DNA from: Flagellimonas profundi
GTDB lineage: Bacteria > Bacteroidota > Bacteroidia > Flavobacteriales > Flavobacteriaceae
Length of the DNA: 64,000 nt
Assembly: GCF_017313275.1 (NCBI RefSeq)
Contig: NZ_JAFLNM010000001.1
Location: 682,001-746,000, forward strand
Reading direction: 5' to 3'
A model generated the notes under the pieces. It did not search any database, had not been told where the DNA came from, and saw nothing but the letters and a program-made list of their open reading frames with translations. Below, in pieces: positions 33,722 through 41,885 of the stretch. Position 1 is the first letter of the stretch; every line of letters starts with the position of its first letter. The position numbers were made by a program, and so were the translations under genes.

Positions 33722-35068
33722 ATGAAAAAGTACGATGTTTTTGTTATCGGTTCCGGGATGGCAGGGATGACCATTGCCAATAAATGTGCTTCCAAAGGCC
33801 TTAAGGTAGGCATTACTGACGAACTGCCCTACGGTGGAACCTGCGCGCTAAGAGGTTGCGACCCCAAAAAGGTAATCATCGGTGCGACAGAAGTAAGGGA
33901 TTTTGCAATACGCTTAAAGGATAAGGGTATCGATACGGTTCCCAATGTCAATTGGCGGGATATTATGGCCTTCAAACAATCCTTTGTGGATGCAATGCCG
34001 CCCAAAATAGAAAAAGGATACAGGCATAATGATATAGACACCTATCATTCTTCGGCAAAATTTCTGTCCAAAAATACCCTACAGTTGGGAACAGATACTA
34101 TCGAAGCCGACAAGATTGTGATTGCAACGGGCGCAAAACCAAGGGTACTGGATTTTGAAGGTGGGTACTTGGCACTTTCGAGTACCGATTTCCTCAATTT
34201 AAAGGAGCTACCCAAATCCCTGCTCTTTATTGGCGGAGGTTACATCGCCTTTGAATTTGCACATATCGCCGCCCGTTGTGGTGCCGATGTAACTATTGTA
34301 CATAGGGGCAAACGACCTTTGGAAAACTTTGAACAGGATATTGTAGTACACTTGATAAATGCCACGAAGGAATTGGGAATAAAACTGGTTCTAGCGACCG
34401 AGGTTTCTAAAATCGAAAAGAGAGATAACCACTATACAGTTAAAGGAACTACCGACGGTAAAGAAATGACATTTAGAACGGAAACCGTTTTCAATTCGGC
34501 CGGTCGCCCGCCTGCAATTTTTGATTTGGAGCTGGACAAGTCCGGAATATCCTTTTCAAAAGAAGGGGTTGCCGTCAACGAATATCTTCAAAGCGCATCG
34601 AACCCAAATGTTTATGCGGCCGGAGATGCGGCAGATTCAAAAGGACTGCCCCTGACACCTGTTGCCGTTATGGAAGGACATATTGTAGCTTCGAATATCA
34701 TCAAGGGGAACACGAAAAAAGTGAGCTATCCACCTATGCCCTCCGTAGTTTTCACTTTGCCAACATTAGCAGCCGTAGGTCTGACCGAGGCAGAGGCCAA
34801 ATCACAAAAAATCGAATATCAGGTCAATTATAACGAGGTGGGCAATTGGTTCAACGCAGAGCGGTTGAATGTTAAGGAATATGCCTTTAAGACTATTGTC
34901 GATAAAGAAGATCATACGATACTGGGAGCACATTTAATTGGTCCCAACGCCGAGGAAACCATCAATTTGTTCGCAATAGCGATAAAGACCAAGATGAGGA
35001 TCAACGATTTAAGGACTATGATTTTTTCTTATCCAACATTATCCTCGGATATTCCCTATATGCTTTAA
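33722..35068 (+). CDS. MerA-like pyridine nucleotide-disulfide oxidoreductase
   Basis: The 448-residue flavoprotein has an FAD Rossmann motif (VIGSGMAGM near 8-16), the redox-active pair GGTCALRGCDPKK (Cys41, Cys46), an NAD(P) motif (FIGGGYIAFE) and the FAD C-terminal signature (VYAAGDAADS). It lacks an N-terminal HMA domain and the C-terminal vicinal cysteines of classical mercuric reductase, ending SDIPYML. The usual His of the active dyad reads Tyr (YPTLSSDI). It may still reduce Hg(II) with help from thiols, or act on another substrate, so I withhold the merA symbol. Confidence 0.8.
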   Translation: MKKYDVFVIGSGMAGMTIANKCASKGLKVGITDELPYGGTCALRGCDPKKVIIGATEVRDFAIRLKDKGIDTVPNVNWRDIMAFKQSFVDAMPPKIEKGYRHNDIDTYHSSAKFLSKNTLQLGTDTIEADKIVIATGAKPRVLDFEGGYLALSSTDFLNLKELPKSLLFIGGGYIAFEFAHIAARCGADVTIVHRGKRPLENFEQDIVVHLINATKELGIKLVLATEVSKIEKRDNHYTVKGTTDGKEMTFRTETVFNSAGRPPAIFDLELDKSGISFSKEGVAVNEYLQSASNPNVYAAGDAADSKGLPLTPVAVMEGHIVASNIIKGNTKKVSYPPMPSVVFTLPTLAAVGLTEAEAKSQKIEYQVNYNEVGNWFNAERLNVKEYAFKTIVDKEDHTILGAHLIGPNAEETINLFAIAIKTKMRINDLRTMIFSYPTLSSDIPYML

Positions 35069-35084
35069 CAAAATATCAAAATTT

Positions 35085-35708
35085 ATGAAAAGTGATGAAT
35101 ACACTAAAAAGCACTGGGAAGAGGTTTATACCGGAAAAAGTGATGAAGAAGTAAGTTGGTTTGAAGGGAAACCCTCGACTTCATTGGATATTATAGCTTC
35201 CCTTGACTTACCCAAAGATAGTTCAATTATTGATATTGGCGGGGGGAACTCAAACCTTATCAGTCATTTGTTGAAAAATGGCTATAACAACCTGTCCATT
35301 CTTGATATTTCAGAAAATGCACTTCAGCGTACCAAATCAAAATTAGGCAAGTCAGCCACAAAGGTGCAGTGGATAAATTCGGACATATTGAATTTTGAAC
35401 CGACCCAAGACTTTGAGTTATGGCACGACCGGGCTACTTTTCATTTCTTCACACGGGAAGAAGATATCTTAAAGTATATTGACATACTAGGTCGTTCCCT
35501 TAAGACGGGAGCGTATTTTATACTGGCAACTTTTTCGACCACCGGCCCAAAAAGATGTAGTGGATTGGAGATTGCCCAATATTCTCCTGAAAAACTAAAG
35601 GAATTGTTTAAAGTAGATTTCACCCTATTGGAATCCTTTGAAAAAATTCATAAAACCCCTTTTAAAACAGAGCAAAATTTTATTTATAACCTGTTTCAGA
35701 AAAAATAA
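35085..35708 (+). CDS. Class I SAM-dependent methyltransferase (TPMT/UbiE-like)
   Basis: The 207-residue cytosolic protein begins YTKKHWEEVYTGKSDEEVSW, the HWE-x-x-Y opening common to thiol or chalcogen methyltransferases. The SAM motif is IIDIGGGNSNLISHLL (near 48-63) and motif II is LWHDRATFHFF. Being in a mercury-type operon, it may methylate a thiol, tellurium/selenium or arsenic compound, but it lacks the conserved Cys set of ArsM. It lies 16 bases after the reductase-like gene. Confidence 0.75.
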   Translation: MKSDEYTKKHWEEVYTGKSDEEVSWFEGKPSTSLDIIASLDLPKDSSIIDIGGGNSNLISHLLKNGYNNLSILDISENALQRTKSKLGKSATKVQWINSDILNFEPTQDFELWHDRATFHFFTREEDILKYIDILGRSLKTGAYFILATFSTTGPKRCSGLEIAQYSPEKLKELFKVDFTLLESFEKIHKTPFKTEQNFIYNLFQKK

Positions 35709-35709
35709 T

Positions 35710-35925
35710 ATGGACTACGAGAGAATCCTTTTAAATTCAACCATTACCTGTCCCGAATGTGGACATACGAAAGAGGAGGAAATGCCAACAACGGCCTGTC
35801 AGTTTTTCTATGAATGCGAAAACTGCAATCAAATATTAAGACCAAAGGAAGGCGATTGCTGTGTCTTTTGCTCTTATGGGACGGTAGTCTGCCCACCAAT
35901 ACAAGAAGGCTCTGGTTGTTGTTGA
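35710..35925 (+). CDS. Small Cys-rich zinc-ribbon-like protein with GDCCVFCSYG motif
   Basis: The ATG at 35710 gives 71 residues; the longer frame overlaps the methyltransferase. It has CPECGH, CENC, then GDCCVFCSYG and a terminal CC: eleven cysteines in 71 residues. The GDCCVFCSYGTVxCPP segment recurs in small proteins of mercury operons in several phyla, where it probably binds Hg(II) or hands it to the reductase. This role is by association. It is closely coupled to the methyltransferase. Confidence 0.7.
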   Translation: MDYERILLNSTITCPECGHTKEEEMPTTACQFFYECENCNQILRPKEGDCCVFCSYGTVVCPPIQEGSGCC

Positions 35926-35991
35926 ATAATTTCGGGATAAATTTGTAGAGCACCCCCAGTACAATTATATATTGCCAAAATTTTAAAATCG

Positions 35992-36354
35992 ATGATACCA
36001 CGAGATTTAAGCAAGGACATAAAAAAGAGGTTGCAAAGTATCAATGGGCAAATTGGTGGCCTCATTAAAATGCTCGATGAAGATACAGACCCAGAGAAGA
36101 TTTTAATACAGTTCAAGGCAGCACAGAAAGGATTGGATAAAGCTCATTTTCTGTTACTGGACGAAGTTTATCGAAAAGCTTTGGCCATAAAAATATCTGA
36201 AACTGTCGAAGCCTGCCCTGGAAACTGTGGCAATGAAGGCCGTATCGAATTTATAAGAAAACAGTTTCCAGATTTGGAATTGGACAGCCTAACGGAAAAG
36301 ATGAGGGAGATAGATGCACTAAAGGCCAAGCTCGAAAACCACAAAAATGCTTGA
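35992..36354 (+). CDS. CsoR/RcnR-family metal-sensing repressor (extended)
   Basis: The 120-residue helical protein has the DUF156 core (about 5-85), with RLQSINGQIGGLIKML as the tetramer helix. Cu-CsoR ligands Cys-His-Cys are not all kept: the first position is not Cys, His is present in KAHF, and two cysteines appear later in EACPGNCGNEG (Cys75, Cys79). A C-terminal extension of about 30 residues ending in a coiled-coil exceeds the usual ~90. Thus the metal is probably not Cu(I) alone. It is a second regulator within the mercury locus. Confidence 0.75.
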   Translation: MIPRDLSKDIKKRLQSINGQIGGLIKMLDEDTDPEKILIQFKAAQKGLDKAHFLLLDEVYRKALAIKISETVEACPGNCGNEGRIEFIRKQFPDLELDSLTEKMREIDALKAKLENHKNA

Positions 36355-36478
36355 CCCCCGCAATCACAACCGATTTGATGGCCTGCACGACGCGGGCCAT
36401 TTTTTTGAAATTTTATTTGGAGACCACCCTACCCACCAATCTACCTTTGATTCGTTGTTTGAATTCAATGACGCGTAA
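36347..36478 (+). CDS. Possible tiny ORF overlapping the CsoR stop (43 aa)
   Basis: The ATG at 36347 overlaps the regulator stop and yields 43 residues opening MLDPRNHNRFDGLHDAGHFF and ending LFEFNDA. It is His/Asp/Phe-rich. The frame contains a perfect hairpin with T-run (36378-36407) that looks like a terminator, which argues against it. Low support; I list it because no other gene explains the stretch. Confidence 0.25.
   Translation: MLDPRNHNRFDGLHDAGHFFEILFGDHPTHQSTFDSLFEFNDA
36378..36407 (+). terminator. Rho-independent terminator after the CsoR-like gene
   Basis: ATGGCCTGC (36378-36386) pairs with GCGGGCCAT (36392-36400), nine base pairs with one G-U and a 5-base loop, followed by a run of six T (seven counting the last stem base). 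This should end the arsR-merTP-reductase-csoR transcript, or attenuate it before the thioredoxin-like gene. Confidence 0.7.
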
Positions 36479-36508
36479 AGAAATTTTAAATAGTTAAAAA
36501 ACAGAAAT

Positions 36509-36778
36509 ATGAAACGTCAAGTAGAAGTTTTTACGGCCAATTGTCCGGTCTGTGACCCAGTGGTCAAAATGATAAAGGAAATGGCCTGCGATAAATGTGA
36601 GGTAACCACATATGATTTGGTCAAGCAATGTGAAGACAAGACCTGTCTTGATAAGATGGATGAATATGGCATAAAGAAAGTTCCCGCTGTGGTAGTGAAC
36701 GGTGAGCTCTTGGAATGCTGTAAGGATTCGGCTATCACCGAAGTGAAATTGGTAGAAGCGGGAATCGGACAATCCTAA
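36509..36778 (+). CDS. Thioredoxin/glutaredoxin-like protein of the mercury locus
   Basis: The 89-residue cytosolic protein carries the redox motif FTANCPVCDPVV (Cys-Pro-Val-Cys near 12-15) and the cis-Pro strand KKVPAVVVNGELLECC. It has further cysteines (CDKC, CEDKTC) giving many thiols for its size. It resembles the short thioredoxin-like proteins that regenerate thiols or carry Hg. It starts after the terminator-like hairpin, so it may open a second transcript together with the following barrel, HMA and MerT-like genes. Confidence 0.8.
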   Translation: MKRQVEVFTANCPVCDPVVKMIKEMACDKCEVTTYDLVKQCEDKTCLDKMDEYGIKKVPAVVVNGELLECCKDSAITEVKLVEAGIGQS

Positions 36779-36783
36779 TTATA

Positions 36784-37665
36784 ATGTGTTTGAGTATGAT
36801 TAACAAAGTATTCCCTAAAATATCATTGAACATTCCCTATCTCAAATTGATATTGTTATTGGCCATATCAGGATCGGCGATGGCCCAAGGCCACGGCCCA
36901 CTCTATGGGCTTCAGACACCGACCCTTGCCAAAGGTGGGGTCGATTTGAACGTGGCGGGAATGAGCCTAAGTACGGAGACCGAAACGTCCTATATGCTCC
37001 GCTATCTGTTTTCCTATGGCATTACGGAAGACCTGCAGATAAACCTGACCACCCCCACGATGATAGAAAGGTTGGGTGATGCACCGAGGACACGGGGCAA
37101 CAGCAATATGCCCGCCAACGGGGATATTGAGGCTTCCCTTTGGTACCGGTTTTTCTCGAACGCCTTTGGGGTTGGAAAACGCTTTGAGTCCACCGCCATC
37201 GTGGGCGTTTCTGCGCCGACGGATGATGTCAGGGGACAGGCCAATGTGGGCAACTCGGTACACGCGGCCATTTCAACGGGCTATGCCTCGCGCACTTGGT
37301 ATGGATGGATCGGTGGCGGATACCAATATTATTTTGAGAAAGGTGGCGAACAATTGGGCGACCTGCCCTACGCCAGTGCGGTAGTGGGGTATCGCCCCAA
37401 TATATTTATGGGCGATTACCCAAAGCCCGATTGGCGCATTTTCATAGAATCATTGGCCGAATTCCCTGGCGACAATAAATTTGAGGGGCAAATGGACTTT
37501 ACAGATTCGCGCAGTACAAAAATACTGGTCGGGCCCTCTTTTCTTGGACTATATGGCGCTTGGGGAATATCGTTCGGTGCGATGTTTCCGGTCGTACAGG
37601 ACTTGACACTTGGGGCAGTGAAAGAAAGGTATCGATTGGCCATAAACTTAAGCTATTGGTTATAA
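36784..37665 (+). CDS. Predicted outer-membrane/transport-associated barrel protein
   Basis: The 293-residue protein (Met1 or Met5) has a signal peptide (about 1-35, ending SAMAQ). A series of amphipathic strands follows: SYMLRYLFSYGITEDLQINL, ASLWYRFFSNAFG and a C-terminal strand ending INLSYWL. The pattern fits an outer-membrane barrel resembling the 'transporter'-labelled alpha-barrel-like proteins found in Bacteroidota mercury loci. It may admit mercury or its complexes. Coupled by five bases to the thioredoxin-like gene. Confidence 0.65.
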   Translation: MCLSMINKVFPKISLNIPYLKLILLLAISGSAMAQGHGPLYGLQTPTLAKGGVDLNVAGMSLSTETETSYMLRYLFSYGITEDLQINLTTPTMIERLGDAPRTRGNSNMPANGDIEASLWYRFFSNAFGVGKRFESTAIVGVSAPTDDVRGQANVGNSVHAAISTGYASRTWYGWIGGGYQYYFEKGGEQLGDLPYASAVVGYRPNIFMGDYPKPDWRIFIESLAEFPGDNKFEGQMDFTDSRSTKILVGPSFLGLYGAWGISFGAMFPVVQDLTLGAVKERYRLAINLSYWL

Positions 37666-37681
37666 AGCAAGAATTTTAAAA

Positions 37682-38176
37682 ATGTATAAAATGAGAAATA
37701 TATTTAGAATTATGATGATAGGTCTATTCGGAATTGGCACAGCATCGGGGCAAATTACCAAAGTTGACCAAGAAGTTTATGGAATGGATTGCGCCCCTTG
37801 CGCCTATGGCCTAGAGCGGGGACTGAAAAAGATGGATGGGCTTCAGGAAGTGCGTGTCAGCCTCAATGACGGAAAGGCATATATGGGATTGGCTGCCGAG
37901 AACGGACTTAAATTACGTAGCATTCAGGAAGAGGTAAAAAAGAACGGTTTTTCGGCAAAAAAAGCTGAAGTGACCCTAATTGGAAACGCAACGAAAGAAG
38001 ATGGCCAATGGTACATTGAGACCGCTAATGAACGATTTTCGGTATCGCAGGATACGCCTACGGCGTTGTTACAAAAATTAACCGTTGGAACAGCAAGCAT
38101 AAGCGGAACGGTGCAGGATGAGGAAGATGATAACCTCTCTGGCCAATGGTCCATCGTACTAACCAAAATCGAATAG
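37682..38176 (+). CDS. Exported heavy-metal-associated (HMA) domain protein
   Basis: The 164-residue protein has a leader (about 4-23, ending TASGQ) and one HMA fold (about 28-95) with the site GMDCAPCAYGLE (Cys-Ala-Pro-Cys). Its C-terminal part (about 98-164) is a separate beta-rich domain (DGQWYIETANERFS). It is a periplasmic MerP-like metal scavenger with an extra domain. It sits directly before a MerT-like gene, making a second transport pair next to the MerT-MerP fusion. Confidence 0.78.
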   Translation: MYKMRNIFRIMMIGLFGIGTASGQITKVDQEVYGMDCAPCAYGLERGLKKMDGLQEVRVSLNDGKAYMGLAAENGLKLRSIQEEVKKNGFSAKKAEVTLIGNATKEDGQWYIETANERFSVSQDTPTALLQKLTVGTASISGTVQDEEDDNLSGQWSIVLTKIE

Positions 38177-38181
38177 ATTTT

Positions 38182-38523
38182 ATGAAGACTATTTCCAAAA
38201 TGGTATTGGGAAGCAGCTTGGTTGCCGCCCTTCTTCCCTTGATGTGCTGTTTTTTGCCTGCTCTGCTATCGGTCGGCGCGGGATTGGGTTTCTTGGGCGG
38301 AAGTTTTGAATGGGTACATCCTGCCCAACCCTTTCTGACCACATTTTCGGTCGGAGCCCTTGGGTTTGCCCATTTTAAGAATTTTAAAAGTTCAAAAAAA
38401 TGTAGTGGAGGGGAATCCTGCCAAAACGACAAAAGTAAACGTACCATCAATACTTGGTTTATGTGGACATTTACCTTGCTGATTCTTGCTCTTATGATTT
38501 TAAACTACTGGTATGAACTTTAG
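38182..38523 (+). CDS. MerT-like small inner-membrane transporter
   Basis: From the ATG at 38182 (the longer frame overlaps the previous gene) the 113-residue protein has three hydrophobic spans (about 7-35, 46-58, 92-111). A MerT/MerF-type Cys pair in PLMCCFLPALLSVGAG lies in the first, and Cys residues (KKCSGGESCQ) are in the cytoplasmic loop. With the preceding HMA protein it forms an extra mercury-uptake pair. Its end overlaps the following lipoprotein gene by 11 bases. Confidence 0.75.
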   Translation: MKTISKMVLGSSLVAALLPLMCCFLPALLSVGAGLGFLGGSFEWVHPAQPFLTTFSVGALGFAHFKNFKSSKKCSGGESCQNDKSKRTINTWFMWTFTLLILALMILNYWYEL

Positions 38524-39331
38524 AAAGTTATTCATTTTTTCGGTTTTTGCTTTGGTTCTTCTCACATCCGGTTGTGAAAGAACGAAAGAACAATGGCAGT
38601 TCGAACGGAAAATTATACTTCCCAAAGAAGCCCGCCCCTTGGCTTTGGCCAAGGACGAGGAGGCCATTTGGTTTTCAGATCCGGATTATTTCCGCTTGTA
38701 TAAAATCGACCTGAATGGAAAGGTGTTGGATTCCATCACGAGGATACAACGGCCGATGAACATCCATATGGATAAGGAAACACTTTACATACCCGAATTC
38801 TTGACCGACACCATCTGGCAATATAAAAAAGGTAAAACCAGTCCGTTGAAAATCAACAAACGGCCACAGGCCCCGGCGGGTGTTTCTGTATATGGGGATA
38901 CCATTCTGGTAGCCGATTTCTATAACCATCGTATCATCGTTCAGACACCAAATTATAGCTATACTATTGGAAAGCAAGGCCATAATGAGGGCCAATTGTA
39001 TTATCCAATAGATGTAAAACTAAAGGATGGTAAGGTATTCGTGGCCGATGCGTACAACCATCGGGTTCAGGTCTTTGATTTTGAAGGCAATCATATTGTT
39101 ACGATCGGCCAAAATGAAAAAATAAACGTGGCCTCTGGCATTACTTTGAGCACTAATGAATTAGCTATCACCGACCAAGAAAATAACCGGATATTAATTT
39201 TTGATTATCAAGGAAAGTTGCTGCAAATATTAAAGGAAGGCATTTTCTATCCAACAGATATTCACTTTGACAAGGGAAGGCTTTTCATCGCCAATTTCAA
39301 GGACAATTCTATATCCCTTTATGGCAGGTAA
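38513..39331 (+). CDS. NHL-repeat lipoprotein
   Basis: The 272-residue protein has a lipobox (LLTSGC near 16-21) and then about five NHL/beta-propeller blades. The clearest are ADFYNHRIIVQ, ADAYNHRVQVFDFEGN and TDQENNRILIFDYQGK, each with the N-H-R or N-N-R-I core. It would be anchored on the periplasmic side, possibly holding a metal or protein partner. Its start overlaps the MerT-like stop, so it belongs to the mercury operon; it is the last plus-strand gene there. Confidence 0.8.
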   Translation: MNFRKLFIFSVFALVLLTSGCERTKEQWQFERKIILPKEARPLALAKDEEAIWFSDPDYFRLYKIDLNGKVLDSITRIQRPMNIHMDKETLYIPEFLTDTIWQYKKGKTSPLKINKRPQAPAGVSVYGDTILVADFYNHRIIVQTPNYSYTIGKQGHNEGQLYYPIDVKLKDGKVFVADAYNHRVQVFDFEGNHIVTIGQNEKINVASGITLSTNELAITDQENNRILIFDYQGKLLQILKEGIFYPTDIHFDKGRLFIANFKDNSISLYGR

Positions 39332-39356
39332 TATCAATTGGATATTTTTATAAAAG

Positions 39357-39863
39357 CTATCTTATGCGTTCATACTCCGTAAATTCGAACGTAGTCTCGC
39401 CATTTTCGTTTTTATCCGATTCACTTCTGACAAGTAATTGTTGGGCATTTAATTGAATTACAATATGGTATTCACTTGTATTAGAATTAACATGGCTCAG
39501 TTTTCCTGATTCTTCGAGAGACCAAGTGCCAATTTCAGTGAAAGTTTTTGATATCTGGCTATGACAGGCAATTGCCCCGATTCCCCAGAAATAGCGGTTA
39601 TCTTCTTGCTCGTTACCCTTAACATATCTGAGAATATCATCTTTTCGGCAATTTTCGAATTGGGCAAACAAATCTTCCAAGGGCTCCAATATGCCCAATG
39701 AATCATTTGGTTGCCCTCTAAATTCTGCAATCCTTTTCCAATCTCCTGCTAAATTATTTTCGGTAAACAAAAGGTTGACTTGTTGTGAACTTTGGTCGTC
39801 TTTTTTGCAAGACCACATAACCAACAAGGAAAGTGACACTATGTAAATTGTTTGTTTTGGCAT
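39357..39863 (-). CDS. Small lipocalin-like lipoprotein
   Basis: The 168-residue protein has a lipobox (SLLVMWSC near 12-19) and a beta-rich domain with DWKRIAEF near its N-terminus, IGTWSLEESGKL in the middle and a run of strands ending TTFEFTEYERI. The G-x-W pattern is typical of lipocalin-like lipoproteins of Bacteroidota. The function is unknown. It converges with the NHL gene 26 bases away and is transcribed separately. Confidence 0.65.
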   Translation of the reverse strand: MPKQTIYIVSLSLLVMWSCKKDDQSSQQVNLLFTENNLAGDWKRIAEFRGQPNDSLGILEPLEDLFAQFENCRKDDILRYVKGNEQEDNRYFWGIGAIACHSQISKTFTEIGTWSLEESGKLSHVNSNTSEYHIVIQLNAQQLLVRSESDKNENGETTFEFTEYERIR

Positions 39864-40062
39864 TACTTGATTGATATAAAGTTACATCTTATCCTAACAT
39901 TTAGTACATCTATTTTACAGAACTATAGTTAGATAGGTTCCAAGTTGTTTTAAATGGCCATTCACTATATAATTTCAAAATACAAATAAGATTCTCGCAT
40001 TGGAATTTAGACCTATTGGGTTGTCAAGGCCAAAAAAGTCTATCCAATTAGCGATGTTGCCT

Positions 40063-40515
40063 TTACGTTTCCCGTCGTTTTCCTGAAATCTCAAGTATTT
40101 TGACCTGATAGACAATCGGATTTCCCCTTTCGTATAATTTGCTCGAAAATTCATTGATAAACTCAACCTCTCTCCGTTCTTTTCTACGGATAATGCTCTT
40201 CACGCCTTCGGTAAAAAGGTGTAACTTTTGTTTGGCAATATTGCCCTCAAGTTCTTCGAATGTGCCGTGCACCATGGCCGATTCCCAATTGAACATCGAT
40301 TGTATTTCTTCTACCTGTACGGTAACCGAGTTGTTATTTCGCATCGCATTGATTTTATGGCCATCCGAGGTATAGCTAATGATCGTATTGTCGGCAGGAT
40401 CAAAATAATAGGTGATGGGAATCAAATAAGGCTTCCCTTGCCATAGATAGGCCAAGTGGCCGAGGTAATTGTTTCTGAGGACGCGCTCAATCGCACTAGT
40501 TGTTAAATCTGTCAT
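40063..40515 (-). CDS. Pyridoxamine 5'-phosphate oxidase-like flavin-binding protein
   Basis: The 150-residue protein shows the split-barrel fold: LGHLAYLWQGKPYLIPITYY near 19-38 and VTVQVEEIQSMFNWESAMVH near 68-87, characteristic of FMN- or heme-binding stress proteins rather than true PdxH. Flanking gaps of about 175-200 bases on both sides hold nothing I can identify, so it looks monocistronic. A role in reducing flavins or nitro compounds is possible. Confidence 0.8.
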   Translation of the reverse strand: MTDLTTSAIERVLRNNYLGHLAYLWQGKPYLIPITYYFDPADNTIISYTSDGHKINAMRNNNSVTVQVEEIQSMFNWESAMVHGTFEELEGNIAKQKLHLFTEGVKSIIRRKERREVEFINEFSSKLYERGNPIVYQVKILEISGKRRET

Positions 40516-40689
40516 TGCTATTGTTTTTGAATATTACTGATTGCTTATGTGTTTTTCAAAGTGTAGTTTCCACTTGTATTCCATCATCGATTATATATTT
40601 CCTTTTTTAAGTTGTTGTGCCTCATGATTTATCGCCTTGTCCGTACAGACAGATAAAGAGGCGAAACCATTTAACCACTTGCCAACATA

Positions 40690-41883
40690 TTATAACCTAT
40701 AATTTTTCAAAAACCTTAAATGCGGAAGAAAGGTTAGAAAAAGCATGGCTGTGCGTACCATTTGGTAAGAAATCCAATTACCCAACTTATTGAATATACC
40801 GGCTCTTTGTCTTAGACTCCCCTTTGTAATTTCGCTACACTGGCTTATAACCATTTCAAAGTCGGCCCGAAGAATTTTGGCAAAATTGACCGAGTGAACT
40901 TCTACGTTCATTTCAATACTGCCATAACAACTAAGACTGTTCAAGTTAAATGAGCCTATGGTAGACCATTTATTATCTACTACCGCAGCTTTACCGTGTA
41001 CCACGGATTTGTTCCACTCATAGATTCTCATATGGTGGTCTAGAAAAGAGGAGTACAAATGTTCGGTAGCCCTACGTACCAAAGGCACATCGCTAATGCC
41101 CGCTAAGATCACCGTTGTTTTTATTCCTCTTTTACAGGCCTTTTTCAATGCCTTTGCTATTCTGCTTCCAGGCAAAAAATACGAGCCTATGATAACTATT
41201 TCCTTTTCGGCATGAATGAAGGCGTTCGTGTAGGCATCACAGACTTCCGTTTTTTGCTGTAGCCAGTCGTTCTGTAAAATTCCCACGAGTGCCCTACCTG
41301 CCGAATGTAACACGGGTGGTATTTTTTTTGAGCTTCCTTTTTTGAAAAAATAGTCGCTACACAGTTTTTGAAGATTTTCAGCTGCCGGGCAATTCAACTG
41401 AACGGCATAGTCCAACCAAGGTTCCGAACCTGTGGTTCCGTGGTATTTATTGGCAATATTGATTCCGCCTATCAACGCTATTTTTTCATCGGCGACCGCA
41501 ATTTTATGATGCATCCGCCTGCCGATATAAAAATTGTTCAAGGAGAATAAAGGCGAAAAAAAACGAAGTAAAATACCATGCTGTACCAAATCCTGGGCAA
41601 AACTATCGGGTAATGCAGCGCTACCATAGGCATCCAATAAGACATATACCTTTACTTTTCGTTGAGCGGCTTTCTTTAAACAGGAGGCTATACGGTTTCC
41701 CGTGTCATCGTTTTCAAAAATGTAGGTCTGTAAATGGATTTCTTTTTCTGCCCTATCGATTAACATTTCCAGCCTTAAAAAATAGTCTTCTCCCGAACGG
41801 ACCAATTCAACATATTTCGAATTGTCAACAGCATTTTGAAGTGCTGTTTTACTACGTTTTCTAAGTGCATATCGATGGTCCAT
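40690..41883 (-). CDS. Phospholipase D-type cardiolipin synthase
   Basis: The 397-residue protein has two PLDc domains with complete HKD motifs: MHHKIAVADEKIALIGG and VVHGKAAVVDNKWSTIGSFN, each H-x-K-(x4)-D. A C-terminal hydrophobic segment (about 370-392) may tether it. This fits ClsB-like cardiolipin or phosphatidyl-transfer enzymes that alter membrane lipids under stress. It is the last gene of the long minus-strand operon and starts two bases after the MFS stop. Confidence 0.85.
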   Translation of the reverse strand: MDHRYALRKRSKTALQNAVDNSKYVELVRSGEDYFLRLEMLIDRAEKEIHLQTYIFENDDTGNRIASCLKKAAQRKVKVYVLLDAYGSAALPDSFAQDLVQHGILLRFFSPLFSLNNFYIGRRMHHKIAVADEKIALIGGINIANKYHGTTGSEPWLDYAVQLNCPAAENLQKLCSDYFFKKGSSKKIPPVLHSAGRALVGILQNDWLQQKTEVCDAYTNAFIHAEKEIVIIGSYFLPGSRIAKALKKACKRGIKTTVILAGISDVPLVRRATEHLYSSFLDHHMRIYEWNKSVVHGKAAVVDNKWSTIGSFNLNSLSCYGSIEMNVEVHSVNFAKILRADFEMVISQCSEITKGSLRQRAGIFNKLGNWISYQMVRTAMLFLTFLPHLRFLKNYRL

Positions 41884-41885
41884 CG

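Noticed and set aside
33722..35068. Calling the flavoprotein a standard mercuric reductase
   Set aside because: The N-terminal HMA and C-terminal vicinal cysteines are absent and the active-site His is replaced by Tyr.
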